A stretch of 64,000 nucleotides of DNA from Halomonas sp. 'Soap Lake #6' (GTDB taxonomy: Bacteria; Pseudomonadota; Gammaproteobacteria; Pseudomonadales; Halomonadaceae): the NCBI RefSeq assembly GCF_003031405.1, contig NZ_CP020469.1:372001-436000 (forward strand), given 5' to 3'. Every line of letters begins with the position of its first letter. Position 1 is the first letter of the stretch. A program made the position numbers and the translations under genes. Below, in pieces: positions 45,838-54,640 of this stretch. The notes beneath the pieces were generated by a model. The model saw only the letters and a list, made by a program, of their open reading frames with translations. It ran no database searches and was not told the DNA's origin.

Positions 45838-47010
45838 ATGAGCTTGCAAAACGAACCACTAACACCAGCGGAAGGCTACGTCGAAACAGCTTACCGCGCT
45901 GATGCTATTCCTGAGCAAAGCTATGCCCCAAAAAATGATATGTTGCGTGGGCGCATCCTCGAAACCCGTCTGCCTTGGGGCAGTTATTTGGGGGTAAACC
46001 CCACTTCTAATCAGTACTCGGAAAGCTGGTATCAAGAGCATCAATATATTGGCGATGACTATCATGACTACACCATGATCAATGAGTCACGTTGGTCACA
46101 GCGTATCGATGAAAATGTTAATGATTTTTATCGAATCGCCAGGTTCTTTTTTGTCATTCTTTCCCATGGCTTTAGTTTTAAGGGGGGGGGCTGGTTCATT
46201 TTTGGTGTAATGGCGGTGTGTACTATTCTTTTTATATTTGCTGCCGATTCTTTGCTGCAAGCATTTGCTCCGCTGGCAATTGTTACAGCAATTTGTGGTA
46301 CTGCGACTCTCTTCCGCCAACTTTGGGAAAAACACTCTATTAAATTTTATAAGGGCAATCGCAATTGGTCGAATGACTATGCCTTTTGTCGGCGTACAGG
46401 CATGGTTAAGACGGATATAGGCGACTTTCCTTTTTATGAATTTGATGCCTATATCGAAATGCGGGTAGGTACTCAGGGCTCCCAGTTCCATTCCTTGAAA
46501 CTAATCCATCGCTACCCCCATCGTAGCCGCCTTCCACATAGTAAAAGTTCCCTTGAATTTGATTTTACTGTTGGTGGCAGCATTGCCCAGTTATACGCCG
46601 CTTGGGATATGCTTCAGCGCTATATGGATGCTAGTGAGCCGCTACCAGATATTCCTCAAATTGAGCCCTTCCGTCACCTCGACCCGGCCACCAAGGCCTA
46701 CGACGAGGCTGGCAAGCGTGGCCGTCCCGCTACCTATTGGCGCGATTTATATGCCAATAGCAGCCAGGAAGAGCTAAAAGCACTGCGCGAGGCGCACCGC
46801 GCCGAGGTGGACAGCACCATTTGGGGTGGACGCCCAGACGTGATGGAACTCTCCGTGCCCAACTACCGCGAAACCCGTAAGGGCGAGCCGGAAGACGTCA
46901 ATGACTTTGGGCGTTTCCCCGGAAAGGCAGGCAAGTTCCTCGACCGGCCGGAAGTAACATCCACTTCTGAATCGCTAGATCGTCAGAATGCTGGAGAACA
47001 TCAGCGCTGA
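45838..47010 (+). CDS. Predicted membrane immunity protein, array copy 7 (last)
   Basis: 390 aa and the most divergent copy at both ends (MSLQNEPLTPAEGYVETAYR; tail EVTSTSESLDRQNAGEHQR; GRFPGKAGKFLDRP for GRFPWKEGKFVDRP). The spans are FIFGVMAVCTILFIFAADSL and FAPLAIVTAICGTATLF. Unlike all other copies it is not followed by the hairpin spacer. A frameshifted vgrG fragment starts at or before its stop, so this is the array boundary. Confidence 0.75.
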   Translation: MSLQNEPLTPAEGYVETAYRADAIPEQSYAPKNDMLRGRILETRLPWGSYLGVNPTSNQYSESWYQEHQYIGDDYHDYTMINESRWSQRIDENVNDFYRIARFFFVILSHGFSFKGGGWFIFGVMAVCTILFIFAADSLLQAFAPLAIVTAICGTATLFRQLWEKHSIKFYKGNRNWSNDYAFCRRTGMVKTDIGDFPFYEFDAYIEMRVGTQGSQFHSLKLIHRYPHRSRLPHSKSSLEFDFTVGGSIAQLYAAWDMLQRYMDASEPLPDIPQIEPFRHLDPATKAYDEAGKRGRPATYWRDLYANSSQEELKALREAHRAEVDSTIWGGRPDVMELSVPNYRETRKGEPEDVNDFGRFPGKAGKFLDRPEVTSTSESLDRQNAGEHQR

Positions 47011-47115
47011 CCCTCGTCAGATGACGTCCAGCCAAAAACTACGGGCCGATGGCCTCCCTAAGAGTCTTTGTCGCTGGTCCCGAAGGTGAAGAGACTCATT
47101 GTGAAGGGCACGGCC
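47011..47115 (+). pseudogene. Frameshifted vgrG fragment
   Basis: The bases from about 47028 align with vgrG 32249-32340: CGGGCCGATGGCC for CGGGTCGATGGCC, then CCCGAAGGTGAAGAGACTCA for CCCGAAGGGGAAGAGATTCA, then CACGGCCG. One extra base near 47055-47062 breaks the frame. The region corresponds to VgrG PRVDGPQVAFVVGPEGEEIH. Weaker similarity reaches back to the stop of the last immunity gene. It is a recombination scar from another vgrG copy. Confidence 0.8.
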
Positions 47116-49320
47116 GGTCAGGCACAGCTACCTGTATTCCTGTTTGAAGAAGAGCGCAGGCAATATGACGCCATACAGAGCAACCTGAATGCGATCTATA
47201 CGCAAGCCAAGCGATCCGTTCAAGAAGCTAGCCCCCAAAGAACACTGATATGGAATACCAATTTGGTCGATGCCCGGCCATCGCTGGGCTATACCAAGCG
47301 CAAAATTGATCTTTTGGTACGCGGCGATTTTCCCCTGCGCGAATTCAGTTCGCCCTTGGCTGAAAAAGCATTAAGTCATCTCAGCTTATGGCAATTAATG
47401 CCGGAAATGACAGCTAACGAGCGAGACCAGCTGGATAAGGCGCTGGTGGCGGACAAGGTGCTTCCCGCACGGCTTTGGGAGGCGCCCGAAGCGGCCCTTA
47501 GCCAATGGCTTGAAAGCCGCTGCTGCCAAAAAATCGACCTCCAGGCCGAGTGGCACGAAGAGCAGCTTGGGTTCTTTGAACCGTCGATGTTCTGCGCATA
47601 TTTAACGGAGCAAGGCCTGGAGGTAGCCTCGCTTGACAACGAAAACGTCAAGCAACGCTGGGGAGAATCACTTCAGCAAATGCTGTTCACGGGTCGCAGC
47701 CGAGAAAAACTACGCCTGTTTGATGCTAGTGCTCAAGCGCAAATGGTTCGCTTGGTAGGCATGGCCCATTTTGACTTATATGAAAAAACAGAAAACGGAA
47801 GCGCTCCCCAGCACCCCTTCGAGCTTAAGCAGGTCTCCTTTATGGAAGCGACGGGTGGCCACGGTAGTTCAACGGAAGTAAGCGCGTCTGCGAGTAATAC
47901 CCCAGGGGCTGGTCTTGGCAATACGGGACGTGAGCAGAAACGAAGCATTGGCTTAGAACACAAATGGGAGGCCAAAGGCACCTTCAACCTTGCTAAAGGC
48001 GAATTGTCGCTGGGCCGCTTGGAGCTCCCCAAAAAGGAAGAGGCACAACCCATTAGGGTAAAGCTTAGCGAGCAAGAGGGGGCTAACGGTCAGGCCATTG
48101 AGCGCGAAGTAGGCCGCTACGCCGTTATATTCGATGTAGTGGCGAAGGGCTTTACCGGCGCTAATGTCGCACTAGCAAACAAGGTGGGGTTCACGCTGGA
48201 TAAGGATGGTTTGAGCCTTACCGGGCTAGATTTACGCAATCAGGAAACCGACAGCGCCGGGGTTAGCGCCTTTGGCGGCGTCAAAGCAGGGCTGGAAATA
48301 GGCTGTTCACTGGACTGGAAGCCACCGCGTAATTTACAGCGCTTACTGCCAAACTGGCAGGCGCTTAACGAGCTGGGCATGTGGGAGCATAACAATCGTT
48401 CCCTGGATGACTGGCGCACGTTAGGCGCTGCAGCGTTTGAAATGGAAGGGAGCGCCGGTGGCGGCGGTAAGGCCGATTTTGTGTTTGGTATGCGCAATGG
48501 CAATTTCACCTTCCGGTTGGCGGCCAAGTTTGTGCTGGGCGTAGGGGGCAGCACAAAGATCACCTTTGAGCTGGATAGTAAAAGCCTTGAGCTGTGGATT
48601 GCCATGCTTCACCGCGCCCTGGTAGACAATAACTACGAAACACCCGAATGGATTACTGAAGAAGCCAAAAATGTATTGGGTAAAGTGGGCTATATCCTCG
48701 CCACCACATTGCTCAGCGTTGGGCTGATCGCCGCCCGCGGCCAAGCAGGCATTGAGCGACTCTATAGTGCCCTAACTGGTGGCCAGAACGCTGGGCCAAT
48801 TGCTTATGAAATTGTAGAGGCAGGCCGAGGGGAACGACACGAAGAGATAGCTAGGTGGGTTCAGCAATTAACGCCCGAAGCGCTGGGGGCTTTGTTGTTC
48901 CTGCTCATCCGAGAGCCGCAAGAATTTGCAGTAGAGGGGCCTCGCAGAGGCAGACACGGGGGCACCGTTCAGTCATTTAATCGCCAACAAGCGCTGGATT
49001 TCCAGCAAATCGCTATTGCCAACTGCTTGGGCTGGATTGTGGAGGGCGTCACGATCGGCGTTTACGGGACGTTGTGTCGTTTTAGCCAAGAAGCTCCCAC
49101 GCCCTCCCAATATCTGTTTGCCAAAGCGATCATTTGTATGAGTGAGACTGGCCAGCCATGGCATGACGATCCGAGCTATGCCTACCAACGCCGTAAACGT
49201 GACTTGGAGTTTTTTATGGAGCTAACTTCGGGCACACGTAATCTCAATGTACCAACTGCCAAGAGAAACTACCGCCGCTATATCGCAGGACTTGCTACGG
49301 AAGTGTGTGCTACTGCATAA
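47068..49320 (+). CDS. Orphan T6SS effector-like protein (possibly N-terminally truncated)
   Basis: Open frame of 750 codons. The true start is unclear: TTG 47068 and GTG codons just after it lie inside the vgrG scar, and the native protein probably began upstream in a lost part. It has no signal peptide and no MIX motif. The middle (about 390-520) has VSAFGGVKAGLEIGCSLDW, LEMGSAGG-type Gly-rich strands and FVFGMRNGNFTFRLAAKFVL. This pattern is shared by large effectors encoded next to VgrG in Pseudomonas and relatives. Hydrophobic segments lie at about 547-565 and 665-680. No catalytic motif (HKD, GxSxG, colicin DNase) was seen. Immediate downstream genes are Sel1-repeat proteins. Confidence 0.65.
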   Translation: MSLVPKVKRLIVKGTAGQAQLPVFLFEEERRQYDAIQSNLNAIYTQAKRSVQEASPQRTLIWNTNLVDARPSLGYTKRKIDLLVRGDFPLREFSSPLAEKALSHLSLWQLMPEMTANERDQLDKALVADKVLPARLWEAPEAALSQWLESRCCQKIDLQAEWHEEQLGFFEPSMFCAYLTEQGLEVASLDNENVKQRWGESLQQMLFTGRSREKLRLFDASAQAQMVRLVGMAHFDLYEKTENGSAPQHPFELKQVSFMEATGGHGSSTEVSASASNTPGAGLGNTGREQKRSIGLEHKWEAKGTFNLAKGELSLGRLELPKKEEAQPIRVKLSEQEGANGQAIEREVGRYAVIFDVVAKGFTGANVALANKVGFTLDKDGLSLTGLDLRNQETDSAGVSAFGGVKAGLEIGCSLDWKPPRNLQRLLPNWQALNELGMWEHNNRSLDDWRTLGAAAFEMEGSAGGGGKADFVFGMRNGNFTFRLAAKFVLGVGGSTKITFELDSKSLELWIAMLHRALVDNNYETPEWITEEAKNVLGKVGYILATTLLSVGLIAARGQAGIERLYSALTGGQNAGPIAYEIVEAGRGERHEEIARWVQQLTPEALGALLFLLIREPQEFAVEGPRRGRHGGTVQSFNRQQALDFQQIAIANCLGWIVEGVTIGVYGTLCRFSQEAPTPSQYLFAKAIICMSETGQPWHDDPSYAYQRRKRDLEFFMELTSGTRNLNVPTAKRNYRRYIAGLATEVCATA

Positions 49321-49344
49321 AGCTGCTGACCAAGGAATGAAATA

Positions 49345-50349
49345 ATGCGATCAAACTTACTGACCACACTGGTAGGACTGACACTCGCGACGCTGCTATC
49401 ACCTTCTGCCTTTGCGCTGAATGAAGAGGCGCAAGCCGCCAAAGAGGAAGGCATGCGACTCTACGGTATTCGGAGAGCGGATACAGCTATCCCTTATTTA
49501 GAACAAGCGGCAGAGGCTGGAGATGCGGAGGCTATGTATTATCTTGGTGAAGCCAATCGCCGGTTAGTCATGGGAAACATGAACCAAGCCGCGCTGGACT
49601 GGTATTACCAAGCCGCGCAACACGGTGAACCCTACGCCATGCTGCGCCTGTTTGATGGCGGCGCCTGCGAACTGGGGGATGTCTGCCCGGAAAACGGCGA
49701 CGACTGGCCTCAAGAGGCCTTGGAGCTTACCCTGCCCAAAGCCGAGGCGGGTGACGCTGAGGCCATGGCCGCGCTCTATCATATCTATTACTACGTTGAA
49801 GTCCCCGATGAAGATGAAGCCATGGCGTGGCTACACCGTGCAGCCGAGGCAGGCAACGTTAACGCCATGAACTGGCTGGGCGAGTTGGCTCGTAATGATG
49901 AACGGGGTTATGCCAACGATACGGAGCGCCTGGAAGCGGCGGAGGTGTGGTTTCGTAAAGCGGCGGAGGCAGGCTATGCCCTCTCTATGAATAATCTGGC
50001 CGCTACCCTGAGCAACTTAGAGCGTCACAAAGAAGCTTGGCAATGGATGACCAAGGCTTCCGAGGCTGGGCATATTAATGGGCGTGGTTGGTTGGCCGCT
50101 TGTAACATCGATCCCAATGGGCAAGATATGTACTTATGTCATTCATCGCCCGCCCCAGACCCAGCAAAAGGGTGGGCGATCTTGCTTGCTATCCATGAGG
50201 AAGTCCCCGGAAGTTCATCTGAGAATGCTTTGCGCGCTTTTCGAGATAACGTTACTCCAGAACAACGCGCAGCAGGCGAGGGTATGAAAGACGAATGGTT
50301 AAATTTAGAGCCGCCGCTTTCCTACTTCCCTGAAAAATTTGGTTACTAA
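49345..50349 (+). CDS. Exported Sel1-repeat protein, array copy 1 (predicted immunity)
   Basis: 334 aa. Signal peptide about 1-24 (LLSPSAFA). Four to five Sel1/TPR-like helical repeats follow (EQAAEAGDAEAMYYLGEANR, YQAAQHGEPYAMLRLF, KAEAGDAEAMAALYHIYYY, LHRAAEAGNVNAMNWLGELA, FRKAAEAGYALSMNNLA). Two Cys (CELGDVC) may form a disulfide. Known precedent: tandem periplasmic Sel1 proteins are the immunity proteins of the P. aeruginosa phospholipase effector PldB. By analogy this protein should protect the periplasm from the effector at 47068. AAGGAATG precedes the ATG. Its stop overlaps the next start (TAATG). Confidence 0.8.
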   Translation: MRSNLLTTLVGLTLATLLSPSAFALNEEAQAAKEEGMRLYGIRRADTAIPYLEQAAEAGDAEAMYYLGEANRRLVMGNMNQAALDWYYQAAQHGEPYAMLRLFDGGACELGDVCPENGDDWPQEALELTLPKAEAGDAEAMAALYHIYYYVEVPDEDEAMAWLHRAAEAGNVNAMNWLGELARNDERGYANDTERLEAAEVWFRKAAEAGYALSMNNLAATLSNLERHKEAWQWMTKASEAGHINGRGWLAACNIDPNGQDMYLCHSSPAPDPAKGWAILLAIHEEVPGSSSENALRAFRDNVTPEQRAAGEGMKDEWLNLEPPLSYFPEKFGY

Positions 50350-51368
50350 TGTTGGTACCAAAACGATCAAACCTACTGACCACACTAGCAGGACTGACAC
50401 TCGCGACGCTGCTGTCACCTTCTGCCTTTGCGCTGAATGAAGAGGCGCGGGCCGCTAAAGACGAAGGCATGCGACTCTACGGTATTCGGAGAGCGGATAC
50501 AGCTATCCCTTATTTAGAACAAGCGGCAGAGGCTGGAGATGCGGAGGCTATGTATTATCTTGGTGAAGCTAATCGTCGGTTAGTGATGGGAAACATGAAT
50601 CAAGCTGCGCTGGACTGGTATTACCAAGCCGCGCAACACGGTGAACCTTACGCCATGCTGCGCCTGTTTGACGGTGGCGCTTGCGAACTGGGGAATGTCT
50701 GCCCGGAAAACGGTGATGACTGGCCCCAGGAGGCCTTGGAACTTACCTTGCCCAAAGCCGAGGCCGGTGACGCTGATGCCATGGCCGCGCTTTATAATAT
50801 CTACTATTACGTTGAAAACCCCGATGAAGACGAGGCTATGACGTGGCTACATCGTGCTGCCGAGGCAGGCAATGTTAACGCCATAAACTGGCTGGGCGAG
50901 CTGGCCCGCAATGACGAACAGAGGTACTCCAACGATACGGAGCGTCTGGAAGCTGCGGAGGTGTGGTTTCGTAAAGCGTCAGAGGCAGGCTATGCCCCCT
51001 CTATGAATAACCTTGCTGCTACCTTGAGTAACTTAGGGCGTTACGAAGAAGCTAGAGAGTGGAGGGAGAAGTCTTCTGAAGCGGGGCATATTAGTGGGCG
51101 CCGTTGGATAGCCGCTTGCAATATAGTGCCTACACTCAGAGATTTTAAAGACTTATGTCGAGGAGTTTTAGAACCAGATCCAGCCAAGGGGTGGGCAATA
51201 TTATTGGCAATTCAAGAAGAGGTTCCCGGCAGCTATCCTGAGCAAAATCTTATTATCTATAGAGAGCATGTCACCCCCGAACAGCGCGCAGCAGGCGAGC
51301 GTATGAAAGACGAATGGTTAAATTTAGAGCCGCCGCTTTCCTACTTTCCCGAAAAATTTGGTTACTAA
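50349..51368 (+). CDS. Exported Sel1-repeat protein, array copy 2 (predicted immunity)
   Basis: 339 aa, start overlapping the stop of copy 1 by one base. The first 230 residues are nearly the same as copy 1; the segment at about 240-300 is its own (REWREKSSEAGHISGRRWIA, TLRDFKDLCRGVLEPDPAKG). Signal peptide about 1-27 (SAFA). The C-terminus EWLNLEPPLSYFPEKFGY is shared with copies 1, 3 and 5. Confidence 0.8.
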   Translation: MLVPKRSNLLTTLAGLTLATLLSPSAFALNEEARAAKDEGMRLYGIRRADTAIPYLEQAAEAGDAEAMYYLGEANRRLVMGNMNQAALDWYYQAAQHGEPYAMLRLFDGGACELGNVCPENGDDWPQEALELTLPKAEAGDADAMAALYNIYYYVENPDEDEAMTWLHRAAEAGNVNAINWLGELARNDEQRYSNDTERLEAAEVWFRKASEAGYAPSMNNLAATLSNLGRYEEAREWREKSSEAGHISGRRWIAACNIVPTLRDFKDLCRGVLEPDPAKGWAILLAIQEEVPGSYPEQNLIIYREHVTPEQRAAGERMKDEWLNLEPPLSYFPEKFGY

Positions 51369-52381
51369 TGTTGGGGTCGAAACGATCAAACTTACTGACC
51401 ACACTGGCTGGGCTAACACTCGCGACGCTGTTATCGCCTTCAGCCTTGGCGCTGGGCGAAGAGGTACAAGCCGCCAAAGAGGAAGGCATGCGGCTATGGG
51501 GCATTCACCAGTGGGAATTAATGCAACCTCCGCTTGAAATAGCGGCTGAGTCTGGTGATGCAGAGGCGATGTATTACCTGGGTGAAGCGAATCGGCTACT
51601 CAGTCGCGGGCTTTCACAAGCTGCGCTGGACTGGTATTACCAAGCCGCACAACACGGTGAGCCCTACGCCATGCTGCGCCTATTTGATGGCGGCGCCTGC
51701 GAACTGGGAGATGTCTGCCCGGAAAACGGCGACGACTGGCCCCAAGAGGCCTTGGAGCTTACCCTGCCCAAAGCCGAGGCCGGTGACCCTGAAGCCATGG
51801 CCGCGCTCTATCATATCTATTATTACGTTGAAGACCCCGATGAAGATGAAGCTATGAAGTGGCTCCATCGGGCTGCCGAGGCAGGCAATGTTAATTCTAT
51901 GAACTGGCTGGGCGAGCTGGCACGCAACGACGAGGAGGGTTATGCCAACGATACTGAGCGACTACAAGCGGCGGAGGTGTGGTTTCGCAAGGCGGCGGAG
52001 GCAGGCTATGCCCCCTCTATGAATAACCTTGCCTCTGTATTGAATCATCTGGATCAGTCTGAAGAGGCCTGGGAATGGGTAATCAAGGCGTCAGAGGCAG
52101 GGCATATTAATGGACGTGGTTGGTTAGCCGCCTGTAACATCGAGCCCAACGGGGCAGATATGAACTTATGTCGTTCAGCTCCCGCCCCAGACTCAGCCAA
52201 AGGCTGGGCTATCTTGCGGGCTATGAACGAGGAAGTCCCAGGAACATCTTCTGAAAGATTATTAAGAGTCTATGGAGAAAGCGTCACTCCAGAACAGCGC
52301 GCTGCAGGCGAGCGTATGATGGAAGAGTGGCTGAATCTCGAGCCGCCGCTTTCCTACTTCCCTGAAAAATTTGGTTACTAA
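51368..52381 (+). CDS. Exported Sel1-repeat protein, array copy 3 (predicted immunity)
   Basis: 337 aa from ATG 51368, in the TAATG overlap; an upstream in-frame ATG would only extend into the preceding gene. It differs from the other copies at the first repeat (GMRLWGIHQWELMQPPLEIA instead of GMRLYGIRRADTAIPYLEQA) and lacks the VMGNM insertion (ANRLLSRGLSQAALDWY). This is the most diverged N-terminal domain of the array. Confidence 0.8.
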   Translation: MLGSKRSNLLTTLAGLTLATLLSPSALALGEEVQAAKEEGMRLWGIHQWELMQPPLEIAAESGDAEAMYYLGEANRLLSRGLSQAALDWYYQAAQHGEPYAMLRLFDGGACELGDVCPENGDDWPQEALELTLPKAEAGDPEAMAALYHIYYYVEDPDEDEAMKWLHRAAEAGNVNSMNWLGELARNDEEGYANDTERLQAAEVWFRKAAEAGYAPSMNNLASVLNHLDQSEEAWEWVIKASEAGHINGRGWLAACNIEPNGADMNLCRSAPAPDSAKGWAILRAMNEEVPGTSSERLLRVYGESVTPEQRAAGERMMEEWLNLEPPLSYFPEKFGY

Positions 52382-53385
52382 TGTTGGTACCAAAACGATC
52401 AAACCTACTGACCACACTAGCAGGACTGACACTCGCGACGCTGCTGTCACCTTCTGCCTTTGCGCTGAATGAAGAGGCGCAGGCCGCCAAAGAGGAAGGC
52501 ATGCGACTCTACGGTATTCGGAGAGCGGATACAGCTATCCCTTATTTAGAACAAGCGGCAGAGGCTGGGGATGTAGAGGCGATGTACTACCTGGGAGAAG
52601 CGAATCGTCGGTTAGTGATGGGAAACATGAATCAAGCTGCGTTGGACTGGTATTACCAAGCCGCGCAACACGGTGAACCCTACGCCATGCTGCGCCTGTT
52701 TGACGGTGGTGCTTGCGAACTGGGGGATGTCTGTCCAGAAAACGGCGATGACTGGCCCCAGGAGGCCTTGGAGCTTACCCTGCCCAAAGCCGAGGCCGGT
52801 GACGCTGAGGCTATGGCCGCGCTTTATAATATCTACTATTACGTTGAAGACCCCGATGAAGACGAGGCTATGAAGTGGCTCCATCGTGCAGCTGAGGCAG
52901 GCAATGCTAACGCTATGAACTGGCTGGGCGAGCTGGCTCGCAATGACGAACAGGGTTATGCCAACGAGACTGAACGCCTGGAAGCGGCGGAGGTGTGGTT
53001 TAACCAAGGAGCTGAGCATGGTTACGCGCCAGCCATTCACAACCTTTCTCTTAACTTTATGGAGTTAGGGCAACCTGAGCAGGCATGGAGGTGGATGCAG
53101 CTAGCATCTGACAAAGGACATATTGATGCACGTTTAGGAGTTGGCTGGTGCTATCTAGAGCCTGAAAGGGATGCGCTATGTCAGAATAATCAAGACATTG
53201 TCAAAGGTGTAGGGATTTTGTCTGCTTTAAGGCAACAAGCGAATCTTGAAATGGTGAAAGGACTTCTAAATAACTTTAAGTCGCAACTTAGCAGAGATCA
53301 ATTAGCCGCAGCCGAAGCTATTAAAGAAGAGTGGTTAGCAAAAGAGCCTTCGCTATCACAGTTCCCCGAGAAGTTTGGCCCGTAA
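52381..53385 (+). CDS. Exported Sel1-repeat protein, array copy 4 (predicted immunity)
   Basis: 334 aa. The N-terminal 210 residues match copies 1 and 2, but the last third is a different sequence (FNQGAEHGYAPAIHNLSLNF, LASDKGHIDARLGVGWCYLE, KEPSLSQFPEKFGP) with AT-richer DNA. The switch is abrupt, near base 53000, and indicates recombination with a different allele. Confidence 0.8.
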   Translation: MLVPKRSNLLTTLAGLTLATLLSPSAFALNEEAQAAKEEGMRLYGIRRADTAIPYLEQAAEAGDVEAMYYLGEANRRLVMGNMNQAALDWYYQAAQHGEPYAMLRLFDGGACELGDVCPENGDDWPQEALELTLPKAEAGDAEAMAALYNIYYYVEDPDEDEAMKWLHRAAEAGNANAMNWLGELARNDEQGYANETERLEAAEVWFNQGAEHGYAPAIHNLSLNFMELGQPEQAWRWMQLASDKGHIDARLGVGWCYLEPERDALCQNNQDIVKGVGILSALRQQANLEMVKGLLNNFKSQLSRDQLAAAEAIKEEWLAKEPSLSQFPEKFGP

Positions 53386-54392
53386 TGTTACTGAAACGAT
53401 CAAACCTATTGACCACACTGGCAGGACTGACACTCGTGGCGCTGCTGTCGCCTTCTGCTTTGGCGCTGGGTGAAGATGCACAAGCCGCCAAAGAAGAAGG
53501 CATGCGACTTTACGGTATTAGTCATCCACGAACAGCAATCCCCTATCTTGAGCAGGCTGCGGAAGCAGGCGATGCGGAGGCTATGTATTATCTGGGTGAA
53601 GCCAATCGTCGGTTAGTGATGGGAAACATGAATCAAGCTGCGTTGGACTGGTATTACCAAGCCGCACAACACGGTGAGCCTTGCGCCATGCTGCGCCTGT
53701 TTGACGGCGGTGCTTGCGAACTGGGAGATGTCTGCCCGAAAGACGGCGACGACTGGCCCCAAGAGGCCTTGGAACTCACGCTGCCCAAAGCCGAAGCGGG
53801 CGACGCTGAGGCCATGGCCGCGCTATATAATATCTACTATTACGTTGAAAACCCCGATGAAGACGAGGCTATGAAGTGGCTCCATCGGGCTGCCGAGGCA
53901 GGCAATGCTAACGCTATGAACTGGCTGGGCGAGCTGGCACGCAACGACGAGCAGGGTTATGCCAACGATACTGAGCGACTACAAGCGGCGGAGGTGTGGT
54001 TTCGTAAAGCGGCGGCGGCAGGCTATGCTCCCTCTATGAATAACCTTGCCGTAGTTTTGAGTCATCTAGGTCATCACGAAGAAGCTTGGGAGTGGATGAG
54101 CAAGGCTTCAGAGGCAGGTCATATTAATGGCAGGCAATGGCAAGCATCCTGTTATATCGAGCCTGAAGCAAAAGGGCGTGAAATGTGCCAAACAGAAAAG
54201 GATCCTGCTAAAGGTTGGGCCATTATGCTTGCTAGGAACGAGGAAGTGCCCGGTACGTCTTCAGAGCGAGCGCTACGAGTCTATCGCGACAGCATCACCC
54301 CCGAACAGCGCGCAGCAGGCGAGCGTATGAAAGACGAATGGTTAAATTTAGAGCCACCGCTTTCCTACTTCCCCGAAAAATTTGGTTACTAA
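53385..54392 (+). CDS. Exported Sel1-repeat protein, array copy 5 (predicted immunity)
   Basis: 335 aa from ATG 53385, overlapping the stop of copy 4. The first repeat region has its own variant (GISHPRTAIPYLEQAAEAGD). The C-terminal variable part reads GRQWQASCYIEPEAKGREM. The standard C-terminus returns (LEPPLSYFPEKFGY). The stop codon context TTACTAATGTTG is the same as at the other copy junctions, but the next frame is not a Sel1 gene. Confidence 0.8.
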   Translation: MLLKRSNLLTTLAGLTLVALLSPSALALGEDAQAAKEEGMRLYGISHPRTAIPYLEQAAEAGDAEAMYYLGEANRRLVMGNMNQAALDWYYQAAQHGEPCAMLRLFDGGACELGDVCPKDGDDWPQEALELTLPKAEAGDAEAMAALYNIYYYVENPDEDEAMKWLHRAAEAGNANAMNWLGELARNDEQGYANDTERLQAAEVWFRKAAAAGYAPSMNNLAVVLSHLGHHEEAWEWMSKASEAGHINGRQWQASCYIEPEAKGREMCQTEKDPAKGWAIMLARNEEVPGTSSERALRVYRDSITPEQRAAGERMKDEWLNLEPPLSYFPEKFGY

Positions 54393-54639
54393 TGTTGTTG
54401 CTGAGCTTAAAGGGATGGGGTTGGAAAGCCTTTACCACAAACAGACCGGCGAGCCTCAAGGGGCAGAGTTAACACCAACATTTTTAATGCACCGGAAAGC
54501 TGATAGGCCATATCACATCGATTATGTATTCACTTCACCTGCTGTGCGAGTTAATAGCAAATTAACAATTGGCGATATGGCCGAATGGCTTACGCTCAGC
54601 GACCATATGCCTTTATTGTTGGAGTGGAATGATGGTTAA
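54382..54639 (+). pseudogene. 3' stump of an endonuclease/exonuclease/phosphatase-family gene
   Basis: About 80 codons matching the C-terminal end of EEP-fold hydrolases: GLESLYHKQTGEPQGAELTP, YHIDYVFTSP and LTLSDHMPLLLEW, with the catalytic D and H of the family (HIDY, SDHMP). The catalytic N-terminal two thirds are missing. The remaining frame begins exactly at the Sel1 array junction (ACTAATGTTG), so array growth or island insertion removed the 5' part. Not expected to be functional. Confidence 0.8.
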
Positions 54640-54640
54640 T

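Noticed and set aside
37639..47010. CRISPR-like or satellite repeat
   Set aside because: The period is about 1.35 kb and each unit is a coding gene plus spacer; no 25-40 base repeats with unique spacers occur.
47068..49320. Phospholipase D effector by analogy with the Sel1 immunity proteins of PldB
   Set aside because: No HxKxxxxD motif is visible in the protein, so only the immunity arrangement is comparable.
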